Assembly: GCA_036390175.1 (NCBI GenBank)
Contig: DASWCG010000311.1
Coordinates: forward strand, 1-10,146
From: DASQHY01 sp036390175
GTDB taxonomy: Bacteria > Acidobacteriota > Terriglobia > Acidiferrales > UBA7541
Reading direction: 5' to 3'
DNA: 10,146 bases
Shown here one piece after another: positions 1 to 6,540 of this stretch. The position numbers were made by a program, and so were the translations under genes. The number at the start of each line of letters is the position of its first letter. Positions within the stretch are counted from its first letter, which is position 1. Below the pieces are notes generated by a model. That model worked only from the letters and a program-made list of their open reading frames with translations. It was not told the DNA's origin and searched no databases.

Positions 1-1
1 G

Positions 2-319
2 ACGTTCCTTTGCACGCTTACGATTACGGATCAACTGGAGCAGGAATCCCTCGACATTTCCATCTGGGGCTCTGCGGACGGAGAAAATTGGGGTACCAAG
101 CCTCTTCTGAAATTGCCGCAGAGGTTTTATTGTGGCGAAACGAAAACTATTCTTGACCTCACACCTCGCACAGAAGTGAAATTCATCCGGCCTCGCTGGG
201 AACTGAATCGTTGGGGACGAGTCGCGCCCACACCTATGTTCGAATTCGGGCTTCGGCTCAGGGAAATACCGGCCATGATGAAGGGCGCGGCTGCCAGGCT
301 CGGCGCCCTAGCCTCGTAA
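2..319 (+). CDS. Hypothetical protein, predicted beta-sandwich, 3' end only
   Basis: The reading frame is open from the left edge (first full codon at 2) and ends at TAA 317-319, giving about 105 C-terminal residues. There is no start inside the window, so the protein is truncated by the window edge. The visible part is rich in alternating hydrophobic and polar residues with the stretches SIWGSADGENWG, KFIRPRWELNRWGR and PMFEFGLRLRE. These resemble a small jelly-roll or discoidin-like beta-sandwich protein that I remember as recurrent in Acidobacteriota and as having no assigned function. The last 14 residues (MMKGAAARLGALAS) look like an unstructured tail. Codon use is less GC-rich than in the genes to the right. 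It converges with the next gene across a 216-bp spacer. The frame is well supported; the fold assignment is inference and no function is claimed. Confidence 0.65.
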   Translation, partial: TFLCTLTITDQLEQESLDISIWGSADGENWGTKPLLKLPQRFYCGETKTILDLTPRTEVKFIRPRWELNRWGRVAPTPMFEFGLRLREIPAMMKGAAARLGALAS

Positions 320-362
320 GTAGCTTAATTATGAGCACCTTAGTGTTGACCAGGGCATTAAA

Positions 363-412
363 GGGGTAGGAAGCTGACGGTCGGTTGCCCTGTGGTGGTA
401 GCCCCCTACCCC
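363..412. repeat. 8-bp perfect inverted repeat, 34-nt loop
   Basis: GGGGTAGG at 363-370 is an exact reverse complement of CCTACCCC at 405-412. It lies 44 bp after the stop of the left-edge gene, in the spacer between two convergent genes. It could fold in RNA from either strand. No T-run follows on the plus strand, so it is not a classical intrinsic terminator. Nothing else convincing is visible in 320-535 apart from an isolated A6 run near 449-455. Confidence 0.35.
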
Positions 413-535
413 GCGAGTGGCCTTGCCTATATAGACGGAGGAAGCCTCAAAAAAGTTTCCCGACTCCAACAACAAATCTTTCGAATCCCAGGAATGTCCG
501 GAGTTTCCCAGAAAGTGGAATCAAAGCTGACAAGG

Positions 536-1561
536 TTATTGTGGTGAGTTGTTTCTGGCGTCGGCCAAAGCCAACTCGACCTTTTGCCGCATGGTCCGCA
601 CATGGTCGCTTTCGGGACCATCGGGCTTGAGTTTCAGATAAGTATCGAGGTCCTCGAGCAGCGCAGGATAATTGCGTTTGCGAATATGAATGTTTGCCAG
701 CAGGAGATTTACTTCGGCATATTCGAGTTTGCCTTTCCGCGCCGCCAGCGCCTCCTTCTCGGCCTCATCCAACCTGTTCAACCCGTAGAGGGCCCGCCCC
801 AGCTCGAAGTGGCCTTCGGCAGGCATTCCACCAATCTCGAGGCTGTGGCGCGCCAGGAGTTCCGCCGGCTCGAAATCCTTTCGATCGCAAAGGAGTGCCG
901 CCAAGGCCTGTTGGGGAGGGGCGAACTTGTTTTCGCTTAACTCGATGGATTTGCGGAAGGACTGTTCGGCCAGTTCATTTTCGGAACTGCGGAGGTGAGC
1001 AAGGCCGAGATCGAAATAGGCTTCGTAGTACCCAGGAGCCTGAAAGATGGCCTTTTCGAAATAAGGGATGCTTCCTCTTGGATCGGCTTTCTGGAACAAG
1101 CGCTCATCGCCTTTCTGCCGGGAGTCCCGGGCCTTCTGCGGAAGCGCCAACTCGTGCGCCGAAATCGGATCAGAGGGTTCCGGCTGCGGCTGAGAAGTGG
1201 TGCGGGTGAGAAAAAGCGTAACGCCGTAACGGGAACCGTTGGTGATCTCGACGTTTTCCCGGAGAGGCTGATAACCCTCCAAGTCAACGGCAATACGATA
1301 GACGCCGGAGCCGAGCCCGCTGAACTCGAACTCGCCGTTAGACCGCGTAAATTGAATCGCCATCGTTTCGCCGCCGGATGCGACGAGCTGGACCTTCACC
1401 ATTTCAAGAGGCTGGCTCGTTTCGTTGCTGCGTAATTGTCCCCGAATGGAATACTTTTGGGAGAGCCCGCCGCGGCTGGGGCCCGGGCCGGTTCGCTGCT
1501 GCGCAGAAAGGTTCAGACAAAAGAATAAAAAGACAGGAACTAATGCCAGGCGGCGAGGCAT
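536..1561 (-). CDS. Exported carboxypeptidase-regulatory-like / TPR protein
   Basis: This encodes a 341-residue protein read from ATG 1561. GAGAGGTGA sits just upstream with GAGG 5 nt from this ATG, so I prefer it over the GTG at 1567. Residues 1-20 form a signal peptide (Arg-Arg, a hydrophobic LALVPVFLFFCLNL stretch, then SA-Q). Residues about 35-120 match a carboxypeptidase-regulatory-like (CNA-B type) beta-sandwich: YSIRGQL at the start, then FTRSNGEFEFSGLGSGVYRI, the usual diagnostic stretch. After a Pro-rich linker (121-132), residues about 163-313 form TPR-type helix pairs, e.g. SIPYFEKAIFQAPGYYEAYF and HFELGRALYGLNRLDEAEKEA. The product should be periplasmic or outer-membrane associated and is probably a protein-binding scaffold; no catalytic residues are visible. 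A TAGAAT box at 1598-1603 suggests its own promoter, 91 bp downstream of the beta-CASP gene. Domain calls are strong; the biological role is unknown. Confidence 0.9.
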   Translation of the reverse strand: MPRRLALVPVFLFFCLNLSAQQRTGPGPSRGGLSQKYSIRGQLRSNETSQPLEMVKVQLVASGGETMAIQFTRSNGEFEFSGLGSGVYRIAVDLEGYQPLRENVEITNGSRYGVTLFLTRTTSQPQPEPSDPISAHELALPQKARDSRQKGDERLFQKADPRGSIPYFEKAIFQAPGYYEAYFDLGLAHLRSSENELAEQSFRKSIELSENKFAPPQQALAALLCDRKDFEPAELLARHSLEIGGMPAEGHFELGRALYGLNRLDEAEKEALAARKGKLEYAEVNLLLANIHIRKRNYPALLEDLDTYLKLKPDGPESDHVRTMRQKVELALADARNNSPQ

Positions 1562-1597
1562 AATCACCTCTCAGGGCTGGAACCAGCAATTGGCGCG

Positions 1598-1603
1598 ATT
1601 CTA
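1598..1603 (-). promoter_or_regulatory. Candidate -10 box (TAGAAT) for the carboxypeptidase-regulatory/TPR gene
   Basis: On the minus strand TAGAAT (5 of 6 to TATAAT) lies 36 nt before the ATG at 1561, leaving a leader of roughly 30 nt that contains the Shine-Dalgarno sequence. No good -35 hexamer is seen at 16-18 bp, so the call is tentative. Confidence 0.35.
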
Positions 1604-1652
1604 GCACTACGGAGAGAAAGTAACGAGTATGAAATTTATCGAGTGTGTGGAC

Positions 1653-3044
1653 TTAGCCGTCCAGGGTGACGCTATCCAGATACCGCGCCACTGAAACGTT
1701 CCACTTCATTTGCGCTTCGATGGCGGTCTTCAGTGCAGTCGCTGCAGCGGGTTCGCCGTGAACCAGAAAAGTCTGTCTTGGCGGAGCCTGGAATGCGGCG
1801 AGCCAGCGGAGCAGTTCACTCTTGCCTGCGTGCGCGGAGAATTGCCGCAACTCGACAATTTCCGCGCACACCGGAACATCCTCCCCAAATATGCGCAGCG
1901 TCTTTGCCCCCTCCAGCAGAGCACGCCCGCGAGTTCCTTCGGCTTGAAATCCGGCGAGCAGCACCGCATTGCGCGCGTCCGGCAGGCGCTGCGTAAGATG
2001 ATGGAGGACGCGCCCGCCGGTGATCATGCCGCTGGCGGAAATGATGATGCAGGGAGTGCGCAGCGCGCTGATCTGCTTCGACTCTTCGACGGTCCGCGCC
2101 AGGTGAAATTCGTGCGTGTTGAGCGGATCCCCGGCTTTTTCTTCCCGGGTGAATTCAATGGAGTGATCCTCGCGGTGGCGGAGGTAGAGGTCCGTGGCGG
2201 TGATGGCCATGGGGCTGTCAACGTACACGGGGAGACGCGGGATGCGCTGTGCGTCTTCGAGCTCACGCAGGATGTACATCAGCGTCTGCGTGCGGCCAAC
2301 GGCAAACGCGGGGATCACGATGGAGCCGCCGCGCTTGGAGACGCGGTTGACGATATCGGCGAGAGCATCGAGCGGCGAACCGCGCGGGTGGTCGCGGTCG
2401 CCGTAGGTGGATTCGCAGAGCAGGTAATCGGCGCGCGGCGGAGTCGCCGGGTTGTTCAAAATCGGCTGGTCGTAACGCCCGATGTCGCCGGAAAAGACAG
2501 TCACAAAGGACTTGCCGCCCTCGGTGATCGTCAATGCAAGGCTCGAGGAACCGAGAATGTGCCCGGCGTCGTAAGACCGCACCGTGAATTGCGGGCTGAT
2601 CGTGAACGACCCGCTCCGAGGAATCTCGCGGAAAAGTTTCACCACGGGCTCAACGTCTTCTTCGGTATAGAGAGGCAGAGGCTCGGCGTGGCTGCTGTAT
2701 TTCTTGGCCTGGGCGTGCTCCGCGTCCTCTTCCTGAATGTGGCCCGAATCGCGGAGGAGAATGCCACTCAACTCAATCGTCGCCGCATTTGCATAAATTG
2801 GATCGCGGTAGCCCTCGCTCACCAGACGCGGCAGCCAGCCGGTGTGGTCCAAATGCGCGTGCGTCAGCACGCACCAATCAATCGTTTTCGGGTCAACGGG
2901 AAGTGGATTCCAATTGCGATCCTTCAGTTCGCGATTTCCCTGAAAAAGTCCGCAGTCCACCAGAAGCCGTTTGCCTTCCGATTCCACCAGGTACTTCGAG
3001 CCGGTGACACACCCGGCGGCGCCCAGAAAAGTGAGTTTGGCCAT
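1653..3044 (-). CDS. MBL-fold / beta-CASP RNA metallo-hydrolase (CPSF73/YSH1-like)
   Basis: This is a complete 463-residue two-zinc hydrolase of the metallo-beta-lactamase/beta-CASP family. The family includes the CPSF73/Ysh1 endonucleases and bacterial RNA-processing nucleases, so a cytoplasmic RNase role is likely. Visible MBL motifs are FLGAAGCVTGS at 6-16, D30 of the LLVDCG strand, the signature THAHLDHTG at 61-69 (zinc ligands H62, H64, D66, H67), H162 in GHILGSS, and D187 in SGDIG. The beta-CASP motifs follow: A is E211 in ESTYGDRDH, B is H405 in FSAHAG, C is H429 in LVHGE. PAFAVGRTQ (245-253) and ISASGM with GGRVLHHL (335-350) are also typical. All metal ligands are present, so it should be active. 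There is no signal peptide. The ATG at 3044 aligns with the usual N-terminus. I see no Shine-Dalgarno; TAGAAT lies 9 nt upstream of the ATG, suggesting a nearly leaderless mRNA. Confidence 0.95.
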   Translation of the reverse strand: MAKLTFLGAAGCVTGSKYLVESEGKRLLVDCGLFQGNRELKDRNWNPLPVDPKTIDWCVLTHAHLDHTGWLPRLVSEGYRDPIYANAATIELSGILLRDSGHIQEEDAEHAQAKKYSSHAEPLPLYTEEDVEPVVKLFREIPRSGSFTISPQFTVRSYDAGHILGSSSLALTITEGGKSFVTVFSGDIGRYDQPILNNPATPPRADYLLCESTYGDRDHPRGSPLDALADIVNRVSKRGGSIVIPAFAVGRTQTLMYILRELEDAQRIPRLPVYVDSPMAITATDLYLRHREDHSIEFTREEKAGDPLNTHEFHLARTVEESKQISALRTPCIIISASGMITGGRVLHHLTQRLPDARNAVLLAGFQAEGTRGRALLEGAKTLRIFGEDVPVCAEIVELRQFSAHAGKSELLRWLAAFQAPPRQTFLVHGEPAAATALKTAIEAQMKWNVSVARYLDSVTLDG

Positions 3045-3053
3045 AGGCGCGGT

Positions 3054-3059
3054 ATTCTA
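3054..3059 (-). promoter_or_regulatory. Candidate -10 box (TAGAAT), leaderless-type, for the beta-CASP gene
   Basis: TAGAAT on the minus strand is followed by 9 nt (ACCGCGCCT) and then the ATG at 3044. A transcript starting about 7 nt after the box would have a leader of only 2-3 nt, consistent with the missing Shine-Dalgarno. No clear -35 hexamer is seen at 16-18 bp. Confidence 0.35.
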
Positions 3060-3105
3060 GACGAAGTGCTCTGCCTGATGTAGTATGAATTCAGTTGTTT
3101 CCGCC

Positions 3106-3175
3106 CGGTGGGGCCGTGGCGCAGTTGGGAGCGCGTCCCGGTGGAACCGGGAAGGTCGTAACTATCACAATCGGT

Positions 3176-3201
<26 letters not shown>
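3106..3201 (+). repeat. 30-bp direct repeat, 66-bp period (duplicated tRNA 5' part)
   Basis: Positions 3106-3135 and 3172-3201 are identical over 30 bp. The repeat includes 4 bp before the tRNA, the 5' acceptor strand, the whole D-arm and base 26. Identity then breaks in the anticodon arm and resumes over AGGTCGT (3153-3159 and 3219-3225). This marks a tandem partial duplication of the tRNA-Ala gene. Confidence 0.85.
3110..3175 (+). pseudogene. Truncated tRNA-Ala-like copy
   Basis: This segment repeats the 5' half of the downstream tRNA-Ala: acceptor strand GGGGCCG (3110-3116), D-stem GCGC/GCGC (3119-3122, 3131-3134) and variable region AGGTC (3153-3157). The anticodon-arm region is different: TCCCGGT-GGA-ACCGGGA (3136-3152) folds into a perfect 7-bp stem with a 3-nt loop. 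A normal 7-nt anticodon loop would therefore be closed up. The T-arm and the 3' acceptor strand are absent; after GT at 3158-3159 the sequence no longer resembles the tRNA. It cannot form a complete cloverleaf, so I call it a remnant. It will be co-transcribed with the real tRNA if the promoter lies upstream of 3110, so a structured leader RNA is an alternative. Confidence 0.6.
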
Positions 3202-3251
<50 letters not shown>

Positions 3252-3274
3252 TTTTCCCTCCATCTTTCGTACCA

Positions 3275-3303
3275 TTGCCAAACTAGGCCCTAAAGCTCAC
3301 AAT
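3275..3303 (+). promoter_or_regulatory. Weak sigma70-like promoter candidate upstream of the sigma-factor gene
   Basis: TTGCCA (3275-3280) and CACAAT (3298-3303) are separated by exactly 17 bp. The -35 matches the consensus at 5 of 6 positions, the -10 at only 4 of 6. It would give a long leader before the GTG at 3479, or about 40 nt before the GTG at 3353. Plausible but weak. Confidence 0.3.
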
Positions 3304-3478
3304 TCGACAAGGAACCGGGAAACATTCTGCCTGCATCCGGTGTCTAATGTAAGTGAAGACAGATTCCGGGTCAGGGTGCACCGGCCCGGCAAGGGGTCTG
3401 CCAGTGAATGCGCAAGCAGGCGGCCCCGCAAAGAGCCTGAGCGGCTCGCCTGAATCTGGCGGGCCAGAGAGGCCAACA

Positions 3479-4273
3479 GTGTCCGACTTGGCCAACGTCC
3501 TTTCCTGGGCCCAGGACGAAGCCGAGCTCGTGACGGAGCTGCAATCTGGCTCCGACGCGGCCTTCGACTGGCTGGTGTCGTACTACCACGCCCCGGTCTA
3601 TAGCCTTGCTCTGGGGATGCTGGGAAACGTGTCGGACGCGGCCGACGTTACGCAGGAAGTGTTTCTGAAGGCGTTCCGGGGGATTGGCAAGTTCCGCCGG
3701 GGAAGTTCGCTAAAGACCTGGCTTTACCGCATTGCAATTCGCGAGGCGCTCAACCAGCGCCGCTGGTTCTGGCGGCACCGCCGGCACCAGACGTCCATCG
3801 ATGAGGAGACACCCGAGGGGGCGGCGCCGTTCGAACTGGAAGACCTGAGCGCGACGCCATTTGAGCAACTCCAAACCCGCGAAGTGCGGGCGGTTGTGCA
3901 GAACGCACTCACCCAGGTTCCCCGCGTCTTCCGCAGCGCGGTGATCTTGAGGGACCTGGAAGGTCTTGCGTACGAGGAAATTGCAGAGGTGCTGGAAGTG
4001 AGCGTGGGCACGGTGAAATCACGGATTCTGCGCGGGCGGCGCGTCCTGCGGGAAGTTCTCGAGCCTCTCCTTGCCCAATCGGGAAAGCCGTGCGGGGAGG
4101 AAAGTGCGGTGCGCAATATTTCTGTTCGGGGTGACGCGCCGCGTGGAGCCGCTTTTGACCGGCAGCACTCGAGCGCCACCGCAGCGGGGCTGACGATGGC
4201 CCGCCGGTCCCCGGAAAGAAGCTCGGCGCACAGGCCTTTCGGCACAAGGTCTGCGAAGGAAGGTGTACGATGA
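3479..4273 (+). CDS. ECF-family RNA polymerase sigma factor
   Basis: This encodes a 264-residue extracytoplasmic-function sigma factor that would direct RNA polymerase to a stress or envelope regulon. I chose GTG 3479 because GAGAGG lies 6 nt upstream and the protein then begins just before sigma region 2. A longer frame opens at GTG 3353 and would add 42 low-complexity Gly/Pro/Ser residues. Residues about 18-98 are sigma2, including AADVTQEVFLKAFRGI (core-binding region 2.2) and LKTWLYRIAIREALNQRR (regions 2.3-2.4). Residues about 133-199 are sigma4, with the helix-turn-helix LAYEEIAEVLEVSVGTVKSR near 163-182. The final ~64 residues after LEPLLAQSG are Arg/Ser/Ala-rich and look disordered, which is unusual because most ECF factors end soon after sigma4. 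The stop overlaps the next start (ATGA at 4270-4273), so the two are translationally coupled. Confidence 0.92.
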   Translation: MSDLANVLSWAQDEAELVTELQSGSDAAFDWLVSYYHAPVYSLALGMLGNVSDAADVTQEVFLKAFRGIGKFRRGSSLKTWLYRIAIREALNQRRWFWRHRRHQTSIDEETPEGAAPFELEDLSATPFEQLQTREVRAVVQNALTQVPRVFRSAVILRDLEGLAYEEIAEVLEVSVGTVKSRILRGRRVLREVLEPLLAQSGKPCGEESAVRNISVRGDAPRGAAFDRQHSSATAAGLTMARRSPERSSAHRPFGTRSAKEGVR

Positions 4274-4989
4274 ATTGCCAGAAAGTACGCGCAAACCTGC
4301 CGGGGTATTTGGATGGCACGCTTTCATCCTCGGCACGCACAGATGAACACGCCCGTGTCAGCTCGCATTTGGAGACCTGCGCCACGTGCCAGGCCGAACT
4401 TGACCGTTATCGCAGACTTTCTGCGCTGATGTCGCGGACCGCTGGCGCGGCGCCTCCGGCCGACCTTGCTTTGCGGATTCGGGTGGTCGTTGCACAGGCG
4501 CGCGAGTCGCGGGCTTGGGCGAGTCGTGTACGGGCGTTGGGCAGCCGATTGAACCTCCTGCTGGAAAACATGCTTCGCCCGCTGGCGCTGCCCGCAACCG
4601 CTGGATTTGTTTCCGCCATCTTGGTGTTCGTGGTCGTGCTGCAAATGATCGCCCCGGGGATGGCGCTCACGATTCCCAACGATGTGCCCATTAACCTGAT
4701 GCGCGAAGCCAGCGTGGACTCTCTGGCTTCGCTCCCGGTGACGCCGTCGCAAGGCGGGAATGAGGCTGTCACATTTGGCCAGCACGGCCTGCTGGTGGAC
4801 GTCACCGTGGACCAGCAAGGCCACATGGTTAATTACCAGATCCTTGCGGGCCCGGATGGCCCCGCTGTTCGCCGCCAACTCGACCAGATCCTGCTGATTT
4901 CGCGCTTCCACCCACAGATGAGCTTTGGGCGTCCCACCGCTGGTGGGCACGTGGTCCTGAGCTTCAACGAAGTGCGCGTGCGCGGGTAG
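4270..4989 (+). CDS. Membrane anti-sigma factor with zinc-finger-type ASD and TonB-C-like periplasmic domain
   Basis: This encodes a 239-residue protein that overlaps the sigma gene by ATGA, with GAAGGAAGGTG just upstream as ribosome binding site. The N-terminal 40 residues carry the zinc-binding anti-sigma pattern: C3, then H33-x3-C37-x2-C40 in SSHLETCATC. A single hydrophobic segment at about 107-131 (LPATAGFVSAILVFVVVLQM) should span the inner membrane, with the N-terminus in the cytoplasm holding the sigma factor. The periplasmic part, about 165-239, reads as a TonB C-terminal-like beta-alpha-beta unit: LLVDVTVDQQGHMVNYQIL, then a helix PAVRRQLDQILL, then SRFHPQMSFGRPTAGGHVVLSF. This suggests an energy-transduction-type or protein-binding sensor fold instead of a simple linker. 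The anti-sigma role is well supported by context and motif; the TonB-C resemblance is pattern recognition only. Gene and neighbour converge over a 94-bp spacer with no obvious terminator. Confidence 0.9.
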   Translation: MNCQKVRANLPGYLDGTLSSSARTDEHARVSSHLETCATCQAELDRYRRLSALMSRTAGAAPPADLALRIRVVVAQARESRAWASRVRALGSRLNLLLENMLRPLALPATAGFVSAILVFVVVLQMIAPGMALTIPNDVPINLMREASVDSLASLPVTPSQGGNEAVTFGQHGLLVDVTVDQQGHMVNYQILAGPDGPAVRRQLDQILLISRFHPQMSFGRPTAGGHVVLSFNEVRVRG

Positions 4990-5083
4990 GTTGCCCCCCG
5001 CCCCTCCGTGCCGATAAGCATTCAGCGGACAATTTCGCACTGGGGTTAAATCCATATCGGAAGCAGTTTTCCCTCAACCGCTG

Positions 5084-6265
5084 TTACCGGCCGGAGGCAT
5101 TGGCCGGGGCAGCAATGCGTATGACCAGGACTTCGCCGCTCGAGTGGAAAGTGCCGCCCGTGGCCGAGCGGGCCTCCTTCAGAGCGCCCGGTGGAAGGAC
5201 GCGCATTATCGCGGAAAGCTCGCCCGTTTCCGAAAGCGATTTGCCGACGTATTCGCGCTCCGTGTCAATGTCGGGGTCAATCTTGTGGGTGATGCCATTG
5301 TTGCGTTTGTCGCGCTCGAAGCCAATGTCGTGCGTGGCTGCGCCGACCCAGACGGGCCGGCCGTCCAGCGTGAGCGGCGATTTCCAAATGCGCAGATGAT
5401 GGCGCGTGGCGACCACGGTCAGCGGCTCGGCGTGAGCGAAGCCGTAGTCCTGGGGCCGACCGAAGAGGTAGAGAACGCTCATCGGCATTGTGAGGTAAGA
5501 CTCCTTGGACATGCTTGCCAGAAGGCCGTGGAGCACCGCGTTTTTCGTGTCGCGGTCAACCTTTACCCAACCGGCATCCTGGAAGATCCGCCGGACTTGC
5601 GCTTCGCTGCCGATCAGCAGGAAATTCGTCATGTCCCCGGCGTTTCCCTCTTTGTCTGAGACGCGGCGGGGAATTTTTTGGAGAAAATCGGGAGTGAGGC
5701 CGGAGATGGAGGTTGCGAGCGGCACCACGCTGTTTGTGGAAGATGCGCTTGCGGCCAAAACATCAACTGTTACCGTGAAGCTGCCCTCGGCTTCTTCTTC
5801 CTTCTGTTGATTGATGCCCAGGAACAATCGGCCAGGCACGCGGGCGACAATTTCAATTTTGGGGCCGATCAGAAATGGCTCGGCAATGTCGGCATCACCT
5901 ATCCGGCCAATGAGCGCGCCGCGTCCCGCTTGATTTAGCGGAAGAATGCGCAGCAGGTCGCGGAAGCCGCGGGGAAGCCCTTCGGGACCGTTCTCTTGTT
6001 GGGCCTCGGCGCACCGCAGCGTCCCTTTCGCAGAAATCTGAATGCGCTCCCCGGCCTTCGCATCAATCGCCGTGTCGGCCCAGTGCTGGTCTCCGGTGAG
6101 CGCGAGTTCCTGATGAATTCGCCGCGCGCCTGCGGCCGCGCTGTTCTTGGCGGTTTGAGGATCCGCGGCCTCCCTCACAAGCTGCGCGGAGGATCGCGCC
6201 TGGAGAAGGAAAAACGCGGTCAAGGCGAGGCAAAGCGCTGGCTTGTATTGGGCTCTGCGGAACAT
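5084..6265 (-). CDS. Exported PA-IL-like / LssY_C domain protein
   Basis: This encodes 393 residues from ATG 6265. A TTG at 6298 would add 11 residues ahead of the signal peptide and is unlikely. Residues 1-27 are a signal peptide (FRRAQYK, then hydrophobic ALCLALTAFFLL, cleavage after RSSA). Residues about 56-170 resemble the PA-IL (LecA)-type galactose-binding beta-sandwich: ADTAIDAKAGERIQISAKG, then GRGALIGRIGD and PGRLFLGINQ. Residues about 185-345 match the LssY C-terminal domain: NFLLIGSEAQVRRIFQDAGW, MPMSVLYLFGRPQDYGFAHA, RHHLRIWKSP, and VWVGAATHDIGFE followed by HKIDPDIDTEREYV. In LssY itself this domain follows a membrane phosphatase; here it is a stand-alone exported protein. LssY_C function is not established. 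No Shine-Dalgarno is seen; TAGAAT lies 7 nt before the ATG. It is divergent from the HAFLH/TPR gene. Confidence 0.88.
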   Translation of the reverse strand: MFRRAQYKPALCLALTAFFLLQARSSAQLVREAADPQTAKNSAAAGARRIHQELALTGDQHWADTAIDAKAGERIQISAKGTLRCAEAQQENGPEGLPRGFRDLLRILPLNQAGRGALIGRIGDADIAEPFLIGPKIEIVARVPGRLFLGINQQKEEEAEGSFTVTVDVLAASASSTNSVVPLATSISGLTPDFLQKIPRRVSDKEGNAGDMTNFLLIGSEAQVRRIFQDAGWVKVDRDTKNAVLHGLLASMSKESYLTMPMSVLYLFGRPQDYGFAHAEPLTVVATRHHLRIWKSPLTLDGRPVWVGAATHDIGFERDKRNNGITHKIDPDIDTEREYVGKSLSETGELSAIMRVLPPGALKEARSATGGTFHSSGEVLVIRIAAPANASGR

Positions 6266-6272
6266 GGTGCTT

Positions 6273-6278
6273 ATTCTA
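6273..6278 (-). promoter_or_regulatory. Candidate -10 box (TAGAAT), leaderless-type, for the PA-IL/LssY_C gene
   Basis: TAGAAT on the minus strand is followed by 7 nt (AAGCACC) and the ATG at 6265. With a start site about 7 nt after the box, transcription would begin at or next to the ATG. The only GAGG upstream is 16 nt from the ATG, too far to act as a ribosome binding site. The -35 is unclear; TTGTTT is present but only 14 bp away. Confidence 0.4.
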
Positions 6279-6366
6279 TCGCCTCGGGCCGAAAACAATT
6301 CCTTATTAGCATAGTTACCGCGGAAATCGCTTGCAAGCCACAGCGCTCGAAACCGCTTTCACTTCC

Positions 6367-6395
6367 TTGACTCCCCGAGACGGCCCTTGTAAATT
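6367..6395 (+). promoter_or_regulatory. Sigma70-type promoter for the HAFLH/TPR gene and possibly the genes after it
   Basis: TTGACT (6367-6372, 5 of 6 to consensus), an exact 17-bp spacer, then TAAATT (6390-6395, 4 of 6). The start site would fall near 6402. This places the possible TTG starts at 6331 and 6394 upstream of the transcript, and so argues for a translation start further downstream. Confidence 0.5.
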
Positions 6396-6540
6396 GGATG
6401 TTGTAGACCCGCAAGCTGGACTGATTCGGGAAGAGACAGAGTGGGGCGGCTCACAGGCTGCGCATCTGCTGGCGCACGACCTGCGCAAGGCAGCCTGCGG
6501 GTTTCCGCAAGCATCCAAACAGTCTGCAGAGAGACCAAAG

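Noticed and set aside
413..535. Intrinsic terminator for the minus-strand gene ending at 536, using the T6 run near 449-455
   Set aside because: No stable hairpin precedes the T run on the minus strand; the 363-412 inverted repeat lies beyond it.
385..630. 81-residue plus-strand ORF in the 320-535 spacer
   Set aside because: Runs into the antisense of a real gene, biased Arg/Pro composition, no Shine-Dalgarno.
1710..3083. 457-residue ORF opposite the beta-CASP gene
   Set aside because: Complement of a strongly coding GC-rich frame; composition is Arg/Ala/Val-rich without domain motifs, while the minus strand has all beta-CASP motifs.
3110..3175. A functional tRNA-Ser(GGA) in the upstream copy
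   Set aside because: No T-arm, no 3' acceptor strand and no long serine variable arm; the GGA is a triloop closed by a 7-bp stem.
3311..3347. ECF autoregulated promoter (GGAACC ... TCTAA)
   Set aside because: The gap between the two elements is 26 nt, well beyond the 16-18 used by ECF factors.
3353..3478. Longer start (GTG 3353) for the sigma factor
   Set aside because: Adds 42 Gly/Pro/Ser-rich residues before sigma2 and lacks a clear Shine-Dalgarno; GTG 3479 has GAGAGG at 6 nt. Not fully excluded.
4324..5055. 243-residue minus-strand ORF opposite the anti-sigma gene (and a similar one at 6634-7413)
   Set aside because: Shadow frames opposite clearly recognisable genes, with no motif or ribosome binding site.
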